NCBI RefSeq assembly: GCF_023634765.1
Contig: NZ_JAMLFX010000003.1
Span: 477,861 to 541,860 of the forward strand
Source: Pseudomonas sp. AKS31
GTDB lineage: Bacteria > Pseudomonadota > Gammaproteobacteria > Pseudomonadales > Pseudomonadaceae
Length of the DNA: 64,000 bases
Reading direction: 5' to 3'
The notes beneath the pieces are model-generated. The model was not told the DNA's origin. It ran no database searches and saw nothing but the letters and a program-made list of their open reading frames with translations. The translations under genes and the position numbers were made by a program. Shown one piece after another: positions 1-10,715 of the stretch (position 1 is its first letter; each line of letters opens with the position of its first letter).

Positions 1-11
1 GGTCGCGTCAT
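1..11 (-). CDS. 5' end of an unidentified gene (partial)
   Basis: On the minus strand an ATG at 11..9 follows an AGGAG ribosome binding site (about 16-21) at good spacing, and the first codons read Met-Thr-Arg before the window ends. The gene lies downstream of spuI, but a strong terminator separates the two, so it probably has its own promoter in 12-112. Three codons are too few to name a product. Confidence 0.5.
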
Positions 12-112
12 GGAAGTCTCCTGCGGGGCAGCGGGCATTGTACGAGGCGGGTTCCGTGTTGTCTTGTCGACCGCCATCGCTGGCTTGCCAACGAACCGCC
101 GCAGGCGGCCAT

Positions 113-153
113 AAAAAAACGCCGCTGGCTGAATTAGCCAACGGCGTTTTTTT
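113..153. terminator. Bidirectional intrinsic terminator after spuI
   Basis: A run of A, a GC-rich stem (ACGCCG..TTGGC type arms around GAATTA) and a run of seven T form a symmetric hairpin. It can stop transcription in either direction. It lies 16 bp past the spuI stop codon and separates spuI from the gene that begins at position 11. Confidence 0.85.
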
Positions 154-168
154 GAAGCTGCAATCCGC

Positions 169-1545
169 TTAAACGGTATGCAGATACCAGTTGTACTCAA
201 GGTCGGAAATGGAGTGTTCGAACTCCTCCAGCTCGCTTTCCTTGCAGGCGACGAAGATATCGATGTACTTCGGATCGATGTACTTGGCCATCACCTCACT
301 GTCGTCCAGCTCGCGCAGGGCATCGCGCAAGTTGTTCGGCAGGCTTTGCTCGTTCTGCTCGTAGCTGTTGCCTTCGACCGGGGCGCCCGGCTCGATCTTG
401 TTGGTCAGACCGTGGTGCACACCCGCCAGAACCGAAGCCATCAACAGGTACGGGTTGGCATCGGCACCGGCTACGCGGTGTTCGATCCGCACGGCATCGG
501 CAGAACCGGTCGGTACGCGAATCGCCACGGTGCGGTTGTCCAGCCCCCAGCACGGCGAGTTCGGCACGTAGAACTGCGCGCCGAAACGACGGTAGGAGTT
601 GACGTTCGGGCAGAGGAAAGCCATCTGCGCGGGCAGGGTCTCGAGCACACCGCCGATCGCGTGACGCAGCGCGGCGTTCTGCTCGGGATCCTCGCTGGCA
701 AAAATATTCTTGCCGGCCTTGTCCAGAATCGAAATGTGTACGTGCAAACCGTTGCCTGCCTGGCCTGGATAAGGCTTGGCCATGAAGGTGGTATCCATTT
801 CATGGTCGTAGGCGATGTTCTTGATCAGACGCTTGAGCAGGACGGCGTAGTCGCATGCCTTGATCGGGTCGGCGACGTGGTGCAGGTTCACTTCGAACTG
901 CGCCGGGGCACTTTCCTTGACGATGGCATCGGCCGGGATGCCTTGCTCTTTGGCACCTTCCAGAATGTCCTGGAGGCAATCGACGTATTCGTCGAGGTCG
1001 TCGATCAGGTAAACCTGTGTCGAGTGCGGACGTTTGCCGGAGATCGGCGAGCGTGGCGGCTGTGGACGGCCGTTCACGTTTTCCTGGTCGATCAGGTAGA
1101 ACTCGAGTTCGAATGCTGCGCAGATGGTCAGGCCCAGCTCGTCAAACTTTGCAACAACTTGACGGAGCACTTCGCGCGGATCGGCGAAGAACGGGTCGCC
1201 TTCGAGTTCGTGCATGGTCATCAACAGTTGCGCGGTGGGGCGCTTCTGCCATGGCTCGTTGCACAGGGTGTCGGGGATTGGATAGCAGATACGATCGGCG
1301 TCGCCGATGTCCAGGCCCAGGCCGGTGCTTTCCACCGTAGAGCCATTGATATCCAGAGCAAATAGAGAGGCCGGCAGGTTGATGCCTTTCTCGTAAACCT
1401 TGTGGAGGCTGGTGCGTTCGATGCGCTTGCCGCGCACCACACCATTCATATCCGCAATCAGAAGGTCAACGTACAGAACCTCAGGATGTTCCTTAAGGAA
1501 CGCGTTCGCTTCGTTAAGCTGAACGGCACGCGGGGGTACCGACAT
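169..1545 (-). CDS. spuI: Gamma-glutamylpolyamine synthetase (glutamine synthetase family)
   Basis: The 458-residue protein is a cytosolic glutamine synthetase-fold ligase that joins glutamate to a polyamine such as putrescine, the first step of the gamma-glutamylated polyamine pathway. Hallmarks are the N-terminal beta-grasp domain, the ATP/glutamate motif around KPYPGQAGNGLHVHIS, and the late NRTVAIRVP and [15 protein letters not shown] motifs. Length fits PuuA/SpuI. The start is the ATG at 1545, preceded by AAAGGTG. The gene is divergent from spuB-H and is a paralogue of spuB. The name rests on family resemblance and on the spu neighbourhood; exact substrate preference cannot be read from sequence. 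Confidence 0.9.
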   Translation of the reverse strand: MSVPPRAVQLNEANAFLKEHPEVLYVDLLIADMNGVVRGKRIERTSLHKVYEKGINLPASLFALDINGSTVESTGLGLDIGDADRICYPIPDTLCNEPWQKRPTAQLLMTMHELEGDPFFADPREVLRQVVAKFDELGLTICAAFELEFYLIDQENVNGRPQPPRSPISGKRPHSTQVYLIDDLDEYVDCLQDILEGAKEQGIPADAIVKESAPAQFEVNLHHVADPIKACDYAVLLKRLIKNIAYDHEMDTTFMAKPYPGQAGNGLHVHISILDKAGKNIFASEDPEQNAALRHAIGGVLETLPAQMAFLCPNVNSYRRFGAQFYVPNSPCWGLDNRTVAIRVPTGSADAVRIEHRVAGADANPYLLMASVLAGVHHGLTNKIEPGAPVEGNSYEQNEQSLPNNLRDALRELDDSEVMAKYIDPKYIDIFVACKESELEEFEHSISDLEYNWYLHTV

Positions 1546-1571
1546 GATGCAACACCTTTGTTGTTAAAAAT

Positions 1572-1603
1572 ATCAATCATTGATCTTTTCTGGTTTCAGT
1601 CAA
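1572..1603 (-). promoter_or_regulatory. Putative spuI promoter with overlapping palindrome
   Basis: Reading the minus strand, TTGACT (1603-1598) and AATGAT (1581-1576) sit 16 bp apart as -35 and -10 candidates. The perfect palindrome ATCAATCATTGAT (1572-1584) covers the -10 box and lies 27 bp before the spuI start, where a repressor could block transcription. PauR is the known regulator of this pathway in Pseudomonas, but I cannot assign this site to it. Confidence 0.45.
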
Positions 1604-1823
1604 CCCGAACGGCCTGCCGAAGTCAAGCGAGGCCTTTTTTGCCCTAAAAAAGCGCTGTGAGGGCATTTATGGGGCATTTTTGGGCGGTTTTTTGTCCTTG
1701 GGAGGCGTGCCACCCGCGGGCTTGAGCAGGCCGTGTTGTATTTTTTACGGGGGTGTTGTGTAAAAAAATGAACAAGGCTAAGCTCCGATCAAACCCATAA
1801 CAGCAATAATACCGGGGTGCTTC

Positions 1824-2180
1824 ATGTCTCGCCTGCCGTTAATCGGCATCACCGACTGCTCGCAACAGTCCGGTCTGCATGCTCATCACATCAGTGGCGA
1901 CAAATCCGTCGGTAGCGCAGCCAGCATGGCTCGCCCGTTAGCGACGATGTTCCCGTCCATGGCCGTTCAAGTGCCAGCGTCCGATATTCTGGACGTACGG
2001 GAAAGCATCCTGTTTATGGCGTCTCCTTCCAATATAGATCGCTTTCACCCTCAAAGCCTGTGTCGCTTCTCCAGTCGTGCTCATGATTCTGCACGCCTTC
2101 AGTGTGCACAGGAAATGCAACGCCAGCGTAAAGGGCAGGTAAGCTCCTCTTTCATTGTCTATGCGCGGTGCCAGGCGTAA
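1824..2180 (+). pseudogene. spuA: Truncated spuA (gamma-glutamyl-GABA hydrolase, class I amidotransferase) remnant
   Basis: The ORF begins like SpuA/PuuD, with MSRLPLIGITDC, GLHAHHISGDK, SDILDV and a GSPSN-like ASPSN segment, and it sits just upstream of spuB, the usual place of spuA. Intact members have about 250 residues; this one stops after 118. Similarity fades after a short AHDSAR stretch near residue 87, and the half with the nucleophilic Cys (ICRG-type motif) and catalytic His/Glu is missing. The start is intact, with GGGGTG upstream. It is best read as a decayed gene whose 5' end survives as the operon leader. A short functional protein is possible but could not be the hydrolase. Confidence 0.75.
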
Positions 2181-2234
2181 GCCGGTACTGCGCGAGCAAG
2201 CCCCCTTAACGCGACGCCCAGGCGTCACACTTTG

Positions 2235-2251
2235 CCTGACGTCACGTCAGG
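2235..2251. promoter_or_regulatory. Perfect 17-bp palindrome upstream of spuB
   Basis: CCTGACGT and ACGTCAGG flank a single C, 21 bp before the spuB start and after the spuA remnant. Eight-base arms with a 1-nt centre suit binding by a dimeric regulator better than an RNA hairpin. No matching regulator can be named from sequence. Confidence 0.4.
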
Positions 2252-2272
2252 AGACTCAGCCCAGAGGCATTT

Positions 2273-3631
2273 ATGAGTAACAACCTCGACCAGCTCACCG
2301 ATTGGTTGAAAGACCACAAGATCACAGAAGTCGAATGCATGATCGGCGACTTGACCGGCATCACCCGGGGCAAGATCTCGCCGACCAACAAGTTCATCGC
2401 CGAAAAAGGCATGCGCCTGCCAGAAAGCGTGCTGTTGCAGACCGTGACCGGCGACTACGTCGAAGACGACATCTATTACGAACTGCTCGACCCGGCCGAC
2501 ATCGACATGATCTGTCGTCCCGACCAGAACGCCGTGTACCTGGTGCCATGGGCTATCGAGCCAACAGCTCAGGTAATCCACGATACCTACGACAAGCAAG
2601 GCAACCCGATCGAGCTGTCGCCGCGCAACGTGCTCAAGAAAGTCCTCAAGCTTTATGCCGACAAGGGCTGGCAGCCGATCGTGGCGCCGGAAATGGAGTT
2701 CTACCTGACCAAGCGCAGCGACGACCCTGACTATCCGTTGCAGCCGCCGATTGGTCGCTCGGGCCGTCCGGAAATCGGTCGTCAGTCGTTCTCCATTGAA
2801 GCGGCGAACGAATTCGACCCGCTGTTCGAAGACGTCTACGACTGGTGCGAACTGCAGGAGCTGGATCTCGACACGCTGATCCACGAGGACGGCACGGCGC
2901 AGATGGAAATCAACTTCCGTCACGGCGACGCCCTGTCGCTGGCCGACCAGATTCTGGTGTTCAAACGCACCATGCGTGAAGCCGCGCTCAAACACGACGT
3001 GGCCGCGACCTTCATGGCCAAGCCAATGACCGGCGAGCCGGGCAGTGCCATGCACTTGCACCAGAGCATCATCGACATCGAAACCGGCAAGAACGTCTTC
3101 TCTAATGAAGACGGGACCATGAGCCAGCTGTTCCTGCACCACATCGGTGGCCTGCAGAAACTGATCCCGGAATTGCTGCCGCTGTTCGCACCGAACGTCA
3201 ACTCGTTCCGCCGCTTCCTGCCGGACACCTCAGCGCCGGTGAACGTTGAGTGGGGCGAAGAAAACCGTACTGTGGGCCTGCGCGTACCGGATGCCGGCCC
3301 GCAGAACCGCCGCGTGGAAAACCGCCTGCCGGGTGCCGACGCCAACCCGTACCTGGCGATTGCCGCGAGCCTGCTCTGCGGTTACATCGGCATGGTCGAA
3401 GGCCTCAACCCGAGTGCGCCAGTGGTTGGTCGTGGTTACGAACGCCGCAACCTGCGCCTGCCGCTGACCATCGAAGATGCGCTGGAACGTATGGAAAACA
3501 GCGCGACCATCGAGAAGTACCTGGGCAAAACCTTCATCACTGGCTACGTCGCGGTAAAACGGGCCGAGCATGAAAACTTCAAGCGCGTGATCAGTTCCTG
3601 GGAGCGTGAGTACCTGCTCTTCGCCGTCTGA
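2273..3631 (+). CDS. spuB: Gamma-glutamylpolyamine synthetase (glutamine synthetase family)
   Basis: A 452-residue glutamine synthetase-fold enzyme that should glutamylate putrescine or diaminopropane-type substrates using ATP. It carries the EMEFYL catalytic-strand motif, the [16 protein letters not shown] nucleotide/substrate loop, NRTVGLRVP and [13 protein letters not shown]. It is a paralogue of SpuI but has a different N-terminus. CAGAGG (2262-2267) is the ribosome binding site for the ATG at 2273. It is the first intact gene of the forward polyamine operon, and spuC follows after 56 bp. Having two such ligases with no intact spuA nearby means the hydrolase step must be met elsewhere. 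Confidence 0.92.
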   Translation: MSNNLDQLTDWLKDHKITEVECMIGDLTGITRGKISPTNKFIAEKGMRLPESVLLQTVTGDYVEDDIYYELLDPADIDMICRPDQNAVYLVPWAIEPTAQVIHDTYDKQGNPIELSPRNVLKKVLKLYADKGWQPIVAPEMEFYLTKRSDDPDYPLQPPIGRSGRPEIGRQSFSIEAANEFDPLFEDVYDWCELQELDLDTLIHEDGTAQMEINFRHGDALSLADQILVFKRTMREAALKHDVAATFMAKPMTGEPGSAMHLHQSIIDIETGKNVFSNEDGTMSQLFLHHIGGLQKLIPELLPLFAPNVNSFRRFLPDTSAPVNVEWGEENRTVGLRVPDAGPQNRRVENRLPGADANPYLAIAASLLCGYIGMVEGLNPSAPVVGRGYERRNLRLPLTIEDALERMENSATIEKYLGKTFITGYVAVKRAEHENFKRVISSWEREYLLFAV

Positions 3632-3687
3632 TACGCCGGGCGCGGCTGGCAGCAGCCGCGTCTTCACCGATAACAAGGAGAATTGGC

Positions 3688-5052
3688 ATGACCAGCAACA
3701 ACCCGCAAACCCGCGAGTGGCAAGCACTCAGCAATGATCACCACCTGGCCCCGTTCAGTGACTTCAAGCAACTGAAAGAGAAAGGCCCGCGGATCATCAC
3801 CAACGCCAAGGGCGTTTACCTGTGGGACAGCGAAGGCAACAAGATTCTCGACGGCATGGCCGGTCTGTGGTGCGTGGCCATCGGTTACGGTCGCGATGAG
3901 CTGGCCGACGCGGCCGCCAAACAGATGCGCGAACTGCCGTACTACAACCTGTTCTTCCAGACCGCGCACCCGCCGGCACTGGAGCTGGCCAAGGCCATTG
4001 CCGACGTGGCGCCGGAAGGCATGAACCACGTGTTCTTCACCGGTTCCGGCTCCGAAGGCAACGACACCATGCTGCGCATGGTTCGCCACTACTGGGCGAT
4101 CAAGGGCCAGCCGAACAAGAAAGTCATCATCAGCCGCAAGAACGGTTATCACGGTTCGACCGTGGCCGGCGCGAGCCTGGGTGGCATGACGTATATGCAC
4201 GAACAAGGCGACTTGCCGATCCCGGGCATCGTCCACATCGCGCAGCCGTACTGGTTCGCCGAGGGCGGCGACATGTCCCCGGAAGAGTTCGGCATCTGGG
4301 CGGCCAATCAGTTGGAAGAGAAGATTCTCGAAGTCGGCGTCGACAACGTCGGTGCCTTTATTGCCGAGCCGATCCAGGGTGCCGGTGGCGTGATCATTCC
4401 GCCCGACAGCTACTGGCCGCGCATCAAGGAAATCCTCGCCAAGTACGACATCCTGTTCGTGGCGGACGAAGTGATCTGCGGTTTCGGTCGCACCGGTGAG
4501 TGGTTCGGCAGCGATTTCTACGACCTCAAGCCGGACATGATGACCATCGCCAAAGGCCTGACCTCCGGCTACATCCCGATGGGTGGCCTGATCGTCCGCG
4601 ACTCGGTGGTGGCGGTGCTCAATGAAGGTGGCGATTTCAACCACGGCTTCACTTACTCCGGTCATCCGGTGGCGGCAGCGGTGGGTCTGGAAAACATCCG
4701 CATCCTGCGCGACGAAAAAATTATCGAGAACGTGCACAACGAAACGGCACCGTATTTGCAGAAACGTCTGCGGGAACTGAACGATCACCCGTTGGTGGGT
4801 GAAGTTCGCGGAGTCGGTCTGTTGGGCGCGATCGAGCTGGTGCAGGACAAGGCCGCGCGCAAGCGTTACGAAGGCAAGGGCGTCGGCATGATCTGCCGCC
4901 AGTTCTGCTTCGACAATGGCCTGATCATGCGCGCTGTGGGCGACACCATGATCATCGCGCCGCCGCTGGTGATCAGCAAAGCCGAGATCGATGAGCTGGT
5001 TACAAAGGCACGCAAGTGTCTGGACCTGACCCTCAGTGCGTTGCAAGGCTAA
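3688..5052 (+). CDS. spuC: Polyamine (putrescine):pyruvate aminotransferase
   Basis: A class III PLP-dependent aminotransferase of 454 residues that moves the terminal amino group of putrescine or a related amine to pyruvate. The PLP lysine is Lys289 in the motif [14 protein letters not shown], and the aspartate of [14 protein letters not shown] holds the pyridine nitrogen. [10 protein letters not shown] and YHGSTVAG are the cofactor phosphate and substrate loops. AAGGAG (about 3675-3680) precedes the ATG. Its position between spuB and the transporter matches the spu operon of PAO1. Related omega-aminotransferases act on beta-alanine or GABA, but context favours putrescine. Confidence 0.92.
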   Translation: MTSNNPQTREWQALSNDHHLAPFSDFKQLKEKGPRIITNAKGVYLWDSEGNKILDGMAGLWCVAIGYGRDELADAAAKQMRELPYYNLFFQTAHPPALELAKAIADVAPEGMNHVFFTGSGSEGNDTMLRMVRHYWAIKGQPNKKVIISRKNGYHGSTVAGASLGGMTYMHEQGDLPIPGIVHIAQPYWFAEGGDMSPEEFGIWAANQLEEKILEVGVDNVGAFIAEPIQGAGGVIIPPDSYWPRIKEILAKYDILFVADEVICGFGRTGEWFGSDFYDLKPDMMTIAKGLTSGYIPMGGLIVRDSVVAVLNEGGDFNHGFTYSGHPVAAAVGLENIRILRDEKIIENVHNETAPYLQKRLRELNDHPLVGEVRGVGLLGAIELVQDKAARKRYEGKGVGMICRQFCFDNGLIMRAVGDTMIIAPPLVISKAEIDELVTKARKCLDLTLSALQG

Positions 5053-5109
5053 GTGCTAGGCTCTGAGCGGGGGAGCTGCGGCGCTCTCGCTCAAAGCTGT
5101 CAGAAAGGC

Positions 5110-5130
5110 CGGTCTTTTCTTGAAAGACCG
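5110..5130 (+). other. RNA hairpin between spuC and spuD
   Basis: CGGTCTTT and AAAGACCG form a perfect 8-bp stem with a 5-nt loop in the 171-bp gap between spuC and spuD. There is no U-run, so it is unlikely to terminate. It may protect the 3' end of a processed upstream mRNA and help uncouple enzyme from transporter expression. Confidence 0.5.
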
Positions 5131-5223
5131 CCTCGGATCTTGCCAGACTAGCCGCGGTTCCAGTTGTCCGGGTTCGGCCGCTGAACAAAGTGGTTCAAAA
5201 AAGAAAAATTTGGAGCATGACGC

Positions 5224-6336
5224 ATGAAGGCATTAGGTAAAAAGCTTGCTGGCAAGACACTTCTCGCGCTGTCCGTGGCGGGCATGATGGCGGGTGCGGT
5301 TCACGCGGACGACAAGGTACTGCACGTCTACAACTGGTCCGACTACATTGCGCCAGATACCGTGGCCAATTTCGAAAAAGCCACCGGGATCAAAGTCGTC
5401 TACGACGTCTTCGACAGCAACGAAACCCTGGAAGCCAAGTTGCTGGCCGGCAAGTCCGGTTACGACATTGTGGTGCCTTCCAACAACTTCCTCGCCAAGC
5501 AGATCAAGGCCGGTGTCTACCAGGAGCTGGACAAGTCCAAGCTGCCGAACTGGAAGAACCTCGACGAAGACCTGCTCAAGGCTGTTGGCGATGCCAGCGA
5601 CCAAGGCAACAAGCACGCATTCCCGTACATGTGGGGCTCAATCGGCATCGGCTACAACCCGGCCAAGGTCAAGGCAGCGCTGGGCATCGACAAGATCGAT
5701 TCCTGGGACGTGGTGTTCAAGCCTGAAAACATCGAGAAGCTCAAAAGCTGCGGCGTAAGCTTCCTCGACGCGCCGACCGAAATGATTCCGGCGGCGTTGC
5801 ACTATCTGGGCAAACCGACCAACAGCAAGGACAAGGCTGACCTGAAGGCCGCCGAAGACCTGTTCCTGAAGATTCGTCCTTCGGTTGCCTACTTCCATTC
5901 CTCCAAGTACATCTCTGACCTGGCCAACGGCAACATCTGCGTCGCCGTCGGTTACTCGGGTGACCTGGAACAATCCAAGACCCGCGCCCAGGAAGCCGGT
6001 GACAAGGTCAAGCTGGCCTACACCATTCCAAAAGAAGGCGCTGGCACTTTCTACGACATGGTCGCCATTCCCAAGGATGCCGAAAACGTCGAAGCCGCCT
6101 ACAAGTTCATGAACTACCTGCTTGAGCCGCAAGTGATGGCGGGCATCACCAACGCCGTGCGTTTCCCGAACGGTAACAAAGCTGCCACGCCACTGGTGGA
6201 TAAGGACATCACCAGCGATCCGAGCATCTACCCGTCGGCTGAAGTGAAAAAACAGCTCTACGCGATCAGCGACCTGGACGCAGCGACCCTGCGCCTGATC
6301 ACTCGTAGCTGGACCAAGATCAAATCCGGTAAATAA
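5224..6336 (+). CDS. spuD: Periplasmic putrescine-binding protein of the spu ABC importer
   Basis: A 370-residue extracellular solute-binding protein of the PotD/PotF family, with a Sec signal peptide ending at AGAVHA (about residue 28). [19 protein letters not shown] and [10 protein letters not shown] are the family motifs around the polyamine site. Phe276, in GAGTFYDM, aligns with the residue that is Phe in the putrescine-selective PAO1 SpuD and Trp in spermidine-selective SpuE, so putrescine is the likely ligand. GGAG (5212-5215) supports the start at 5224; an out-of-frame ATG at 5217 is ignored. spuE follows. Confidence 0.9.
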   Translation: MKALGKKLAGKTLLALSVAGMMAGAVHADDKVLHVYNWSDYIAPDTVANFEKATGIKVVYDVFDSNETLEAKLLAGKSGYDIVVPSNNFLAKQIKAGVYQELDKSKLPNWKNLDEDLLKAVGDASDQGNKHAFPYMWGSIGIGYNPAKVKAALGIDKIDSWDVVFKPENIEKLKSCGVSFLDAPTEMIPAALHYLGKPTNSKDKADLKAAEDLFLKIRPSVAYFHSSKYISDLANGNICVAVGYSGDLEQSKTRAQEAGDKVKLAYTIPKEGAGTFYDMVAIPKDAENVEAAYKFMNYLLEPQVMAGITNAVRFPNGNKAATPLVDKDITSDPSIYPSAEVKKQLYAISDLDAATLRLITRSWTKIKSGK

Positions 6337-6354
6337 GCCGGTTTGATGCAACAA

Positions 6355-6390
6355 CCGCTGGCCGTCATTCCCCGCGAGGGCGGCCAGCGG
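6355..6390 (+). other. Strong hairpin between spuD and spuE
   Basis: CCGCTGGCCG (6355-6364) and CGGCCAGCGG (6381-6390) pair perfectly over 10 bp around a 16-nt loop, 19 bp after the spuD stop. It is followed by ATTAATTAAAT and not by a U-run. It resembles the intercistronic structures that stabilise abundant binding-protein mRNAs. Confidence 0.55.
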
Positions 6391-6395
6391 ATTAA

Positions 6396-7622
<1,227 letters not shown>

Positions 7623-7639
7623 GGCACAACTATCCTGGG

Positions 7640-7674
7640 TTCGTCCGCATTGGGCGAACTGCACTCTTTTTTTC
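7640..7674 (+). terminator. Weak terminator/attenuator between spuE and spuF
   Basis: GTTCGTCC (7640-7647) pairs with GGGCGAAC (7653-7660) around a 5-nt loop, with one G-U pair. Seven T follow after a short gap (7668-7674). The hairpin is modest, so partial termination is likely, which would give more binding protein than ATPase. The spuF start lies 14 bp further on. Confidence 0.5.
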
Positions 7675-7688
7675 TGGGAGTTTCGTAA

Positions 7689-8831
7689 ATGGCAGTTGCC
7701 TCCGGCGCCTATAAGAAAGCCCTCGAGGGCGACCAGACACCTAAACAGGTGTTGGTCAAAATCGACCGGGTCACGAAGAAGTTCGACGAGACGATTGCCG
7801 TGGACGATGTGTCCCTGGAAATCAAGAAAGGCGAGATTTTCGCCCTGCTCGGCGGTTCGGGATCGGGCAAATCCACTCTGTTGCGGATGCTGGCAGGGTT
7901 CGAACGGCCCACGGAGGGGCGCATTTTTCTCGACGGCGTCGACATCACCGACATGCCGCCGTACGAACGTCCGATCAACATGATGTTCCAGTCGTACGCC
8001 TTGTTCCCGCACATGACCGTGGCGCAGAACATCGCTTTCGGCCTGCAGCAGGACAAAATCCCCAAGGCCGAGATCGACGCTCGTGTGGCCGAGATGCTCA
8101 AGCTGGTGCAGATGAGCCAGTACGCCAAGCGCAAGCCGCACCAACTGTCTGGCGGTCAGCGTCAGCGGGTGGCGCTGGCGCGTTCGCTGGCCAAGCGGCC
8201 GAAGCTGCTGCTGCTCGATGAGCCGATGGGCGCACTGGACAAGAAACTGCGTTCGCAGATGCAGCTGGAACTGGTGGAAATCATCGAGCGCGTCGGCGTG
8301 ACCTGCGTGATGGTGACCCACGACCAGGAAGAGGCCATGACCATGGCCGAGCGCATCGCGATCATGCACCTGGGCTGGATCGCCCAGATCGGCAGCCCGA
8401 TCGACATCTACGAAACCCCGACCAGCCGTCTGGTCTGCGAATTCATCGGCAACGTCAACATCTTCGAAGGTGAAGTGATCGACGACGCCGAAGGCCACGC
8501 GACCATCACCTGCAAAGACCTCGACCGACAGATCTACGTTGGCCACGGCATCAGCACCTCGGTGCAGGACAAGTCCGTAACCTACGCGATCCGTCCGGAG
8601 AAGCTGCTGGTCACCGCCGACCAGCCGACCTGCGAATACAACTGGTCGAGCGGCAAAGTCCACGACATCGCCTACCTCGGCGGGCACTCGGTGTTCTACG
8701 TTGAATTGCCGAGCGGCAAGCTGGTGCAGTCGTTCGTCGCCAACGCCGAACGTCGCGGCGCGCGTCCGACCTGGGGCGATCAGGTTTACGTGTGGTGGGA
8801 AGACGACAGCGGCGTGGTACTCCGCTCATGA
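7689..8831 (+). CDS. spuF: Polyamine ABC transporter ATP-binding protein (PotA family)
   Basis: A 380-residue ABC ATPase that powers polyamine import at the inner membrane. Walker A is GGSGSGKST (residues 55-63), the signature is LSGGQRQR (153-160), Walker B is LLLLDEP (173-179), and a TOBE-type regulatory domain follows from about residue 270. CTGGGAG precedes the ATG. The stop codon overlaps the spuG start (ATGA), so the two are translationally coupled. Confidence 0.93.
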   Translation: MAVASGAYKKALEGDQTPKQVLVKIDRVTKKFDETIAVDDVSLEIKKGEIFALLGGSGSGKSTLLRMLAGFERPTEGRIFLDGVDITDMPPYERPINMMFQSYALFPHMTVAQNIAFGLQQDKIPKAEIDARVAEMLKLVQMSQYAKRKPHQLSGGQRQRVALARSLAKRPKLLLLDEPMGALDKKLRSQMQLELVEIIERVGVTCVMVTHDQEEAMTMAERIAIMHLGWIAQIGSPIDIYETPTSRLVCEFIGNVNIFEGEVIDDAEGHATITCKDLDRQIYVGHGISTSVQDKSVTYAIRPEKLLVTADQPTCEYNWSSGKVHDIAYLGGHSVFYVELPSGKLVQSFVANAERRGARPTWGDQVYVWWEDDSGVVLRS

Positions 8832-9748
8832 ACATGCGCAAATTCAAACGCCGCATCAACCGAATAATCCCCAATGGCCGGCAACTGGTCATCGGGGTTC
8901 CGTTCATCTGGCTGTTTCTGTTCTTCATGTTGCCGTTCTTCATCGTCCTGAAGATCAGCTTCGCCGAAGCCGACGTGGCCATCCCGCCGTACACCGAGAT
9001 CTACACGTACGCCGAGCAGAAGCTGCAACTGCTGCTGAACCTGGGCAACTACGCGATGTTGGCGGGCGACGAGTTGTACATCGCCGCTTATCTCGGCTCG
9101 CTGAAAATGGCATTTATCAGCACGCTGTTGTGCCTGTTGATCGGTTACCCGATGGCCTACGCCATTGCCACCGCCCGTAAAGAGCTGCAAACGGTGCTGG
9201 TACTGCTGATCATGATGCCGACCTGGACAGCGATCCTGATCCGCGTTTACGCGTGGATGGGCATCCTCAGCAACAACGGCCTGCTCAACGGTTTCCTGAT
9301 GAGCATGGGCTTGATCGACGAGCCGCTGCAGATCCTCAACACCAACCTCGCGGTGTACATCGGTGTTGTTTATTCGTATCTGCCATTCATGATCCTGCCG
9401 CTGTACGCCAACCTGGTGAAGCACGACAACAGTCTGCTCGAAGCGGCTTCCGACCTCGGTTCGAGTACCTTCAACAGCTTCTGGAAAATCACTATTCCGC
9501 TGTCCAAGAACGGGATCATTGCCGGCTGCATGCTGGTGTTCATCCCGGTGGTGGGCGAGTTCGTGATCCCGGAACTGCTCGGCGGTCCGGAAACCCTGAT
9601 GATCGGTAAAGTGCTCTGGCAAGAGTTCTTCAACAACCGTGACTGGCCGGTGGCGTCCGCGCTGGCGGTGGTGATGCTGGCGATCCTGATTGTGCCGATC
9701 ATTCTGTTCAACCGCAGTCAGGCCAAAGAAATGGAGGGCAAAGAATGA
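8828..9748 (+). CDS. spuG: Polyamine ABC transporter permease (PotB family)
   Basis: An inner-membrane permease of about 306 residues with six predicted transmembrane segments and the EAA loop around EAASDLGSSTFNSFWKITIP. I set the start at the ATG overlapping the spuF stop (8828). An ATG two codons later is possible, and the upstream in-frame extension from 8792 lies inside spuF and is not needed. It pairs with SpuH to form the channel, and its stop overlaps the spuH start (ATGA). Confidence 0.92.
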   Translation: MNMRKFKRRINRIIPNGRQLVIGVPFIWLFLFFMLPFFIVLKISFAEADVAIPPYTEIYTYAEQKLQLLLNLGNYAMLAGDELYIAAYLGSLKMAFISTLLCLLIGYPMAYAIATARKELQTVLVLLIMMPTWTAILIRVYAWMGILSNNGLLNGFLMSMGLIDEPLQILNTNLAVYIGVVYSYLPFMILPLYANLVKHDNSLLEAASDLGSSTFNSFWKITIPLSKNGIIAGCMLVFIPVVGEFVIPELLGGPETLMIGKVLWQEFFNNRDWPVASALAVVMLAILIVPIILFNRSQAKEMEGKE

Positions 9749-10635
9749 AGCGCATCCGTTTCTCCAGCCTGATGCTGGTTCTGGGTTTGTTGTTCATCTA
9801 CCTGCCGATGCTGATCCTGGTGATCTACTCGTTCAACGCCTCGAAACTGGTGACGGTGTGGGGCGGCTGGTCGATCAAGTGGTACGTCGGCCTGCTCGAC
9901 AACACGCAACTGATGGGCTCGGTGCTGCGCTCGCTGGAAATCGCCTGCTACACCGCCGTCGCGGCGGTGGCGCTGGGCACGCTGGCAGCGTTTGTGCTGA
10001 CCCGCATCACCCGTTTCAAGGGCCGCACGCTGTTCGGCGGTCTGGTGACGGCGCCGTTGGTGATGCCGGAAGTGATCACCGGTCTGTCGCTGTTGCTGCT
10101 GTTCGTGGCCATGGCGCAGATGATCGGCTGGCCGCAGGAACGTGGCATCGTCACCATCTGGATCGCTCACACCACGTTCTGCGCGGCGTATGTGGCGGTG
10201 GTGGTGTCGGCGCGTCTGCGTGAGCTGGACCTGTCGATCGAAGAAGCGGCCATGGACCTTGGTGCACGGCCGTGGAAGGTGTTCTTCCTGATCACCATCC
10301 CGATGATCGCGCCATCGCTGGCGGCGGGCGGCATGATGTCGTTCGCGCTGTCGCTGGATGACCTGGTGCTGGCGAGCTTCGTCTCCGGTCCGGGGTCGAC
10401 GACCCTGCCGATGGAAGTGTTCTCGGCGGTACGTCTGGGCGTGAAGCCCGAGATCAATGCCGTGGCCAGTCTGATTCTGCTGGCGGTGTCGATCGTGACC
10501 TTCATGGTCTGGTTCTTCAGTCGCCGTGCCGAAGAAGCGCGCAAGAAAGCCATCCAGCAAGCCATCGAAGAAAGCGCAGCCGATTCGTGGAAGCAGCCGG
10601 ACGTGCGTCGCGCACCGGCGCCGGAAGCGGCGTAA
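9745..10635 (+). CDS. spuH: Polyamine ABC transporter permease (PotC family)
   Basis: The second permease subunit, 296 residues with six predicted membrane helices and the EAA motif EEAAMDLGARPWKVFFLITIP, which contacts the ATPase. GGAGG (9732-9736) is the ribosome binding site for the ATG at 9745, which overlaps the spuG stop. It is the last gene of the spu operon; a REP palindrome follows after about 45 bp and probably marks the transcript end. Confidence 0.93.
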   Translation: MKRIRFSSLMLVLGLLFIYLPMLILVIYSFNASKLVTVWGGWSIKWYVGLLDNTQLMGSVLRSLEIACYTAVAAVALGTLAAFVLTRITRFKGRTLFGGLVTAPLVMPEVITGLSLLLLFVAMAQMIGWPQERGIVTIWIAHTTFCAAYVAVVVSARLRELDLSIEEAAMDLGARPWKVFFLITIPMIAPSLAAGGMMSFALSLDDLVLASFVSGPGSTTLPMEVFSAVRLGVKPEINAVASLILLAVSIVTFMVWFFSRRAEEARKKAIQQAIEESAADSWKQPDVRRAPAPEAA

Positions 10636-10679
10636 GCCATATCGGGTTGGCCTCAATCTCTAGGCCAACCCAAATCCCA

Positions 10680-10709
10680 ATGTGGGAGCGAGCAGGCTCG
10701 CTCCCACAT
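10680..10709. repeat. REP palindrome (GTGGGAGCGAGC family)
   Basis: TGTGGGAGCGAG and CTCGCTCCCACA are perfect inverted arms separated by CAGG. The same sequence recurs near 24.0, 45.6, 53.7, 61.0 and 63.9 kb. Such elements in Pseudomonas lie between genes, often at operon ends, and may bind gyrase or act as RNA hairpins. Confidence 0.85.
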
Positions 10710-10715
10710 TTTGTT

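Noticed and set aside
178..1365. 395-codon plus-strand ORF opposite spuI
   Set aside because: It is an antisense shadow of a gene with clear glutamine synthetase motifs; composition follows third-position GC of the real gene.
3230..3727. Minus-strand ORF crossing the spuB-spuC junction
   Set aside because: It overlaps two confirmed genes and has no ribosome binding site or recognisable domain.
5110..5130. Intrinsic terminator after spuC
   Set aside because: The stem is good, but there is no U-run, so I list it only as an RNA hairpin.
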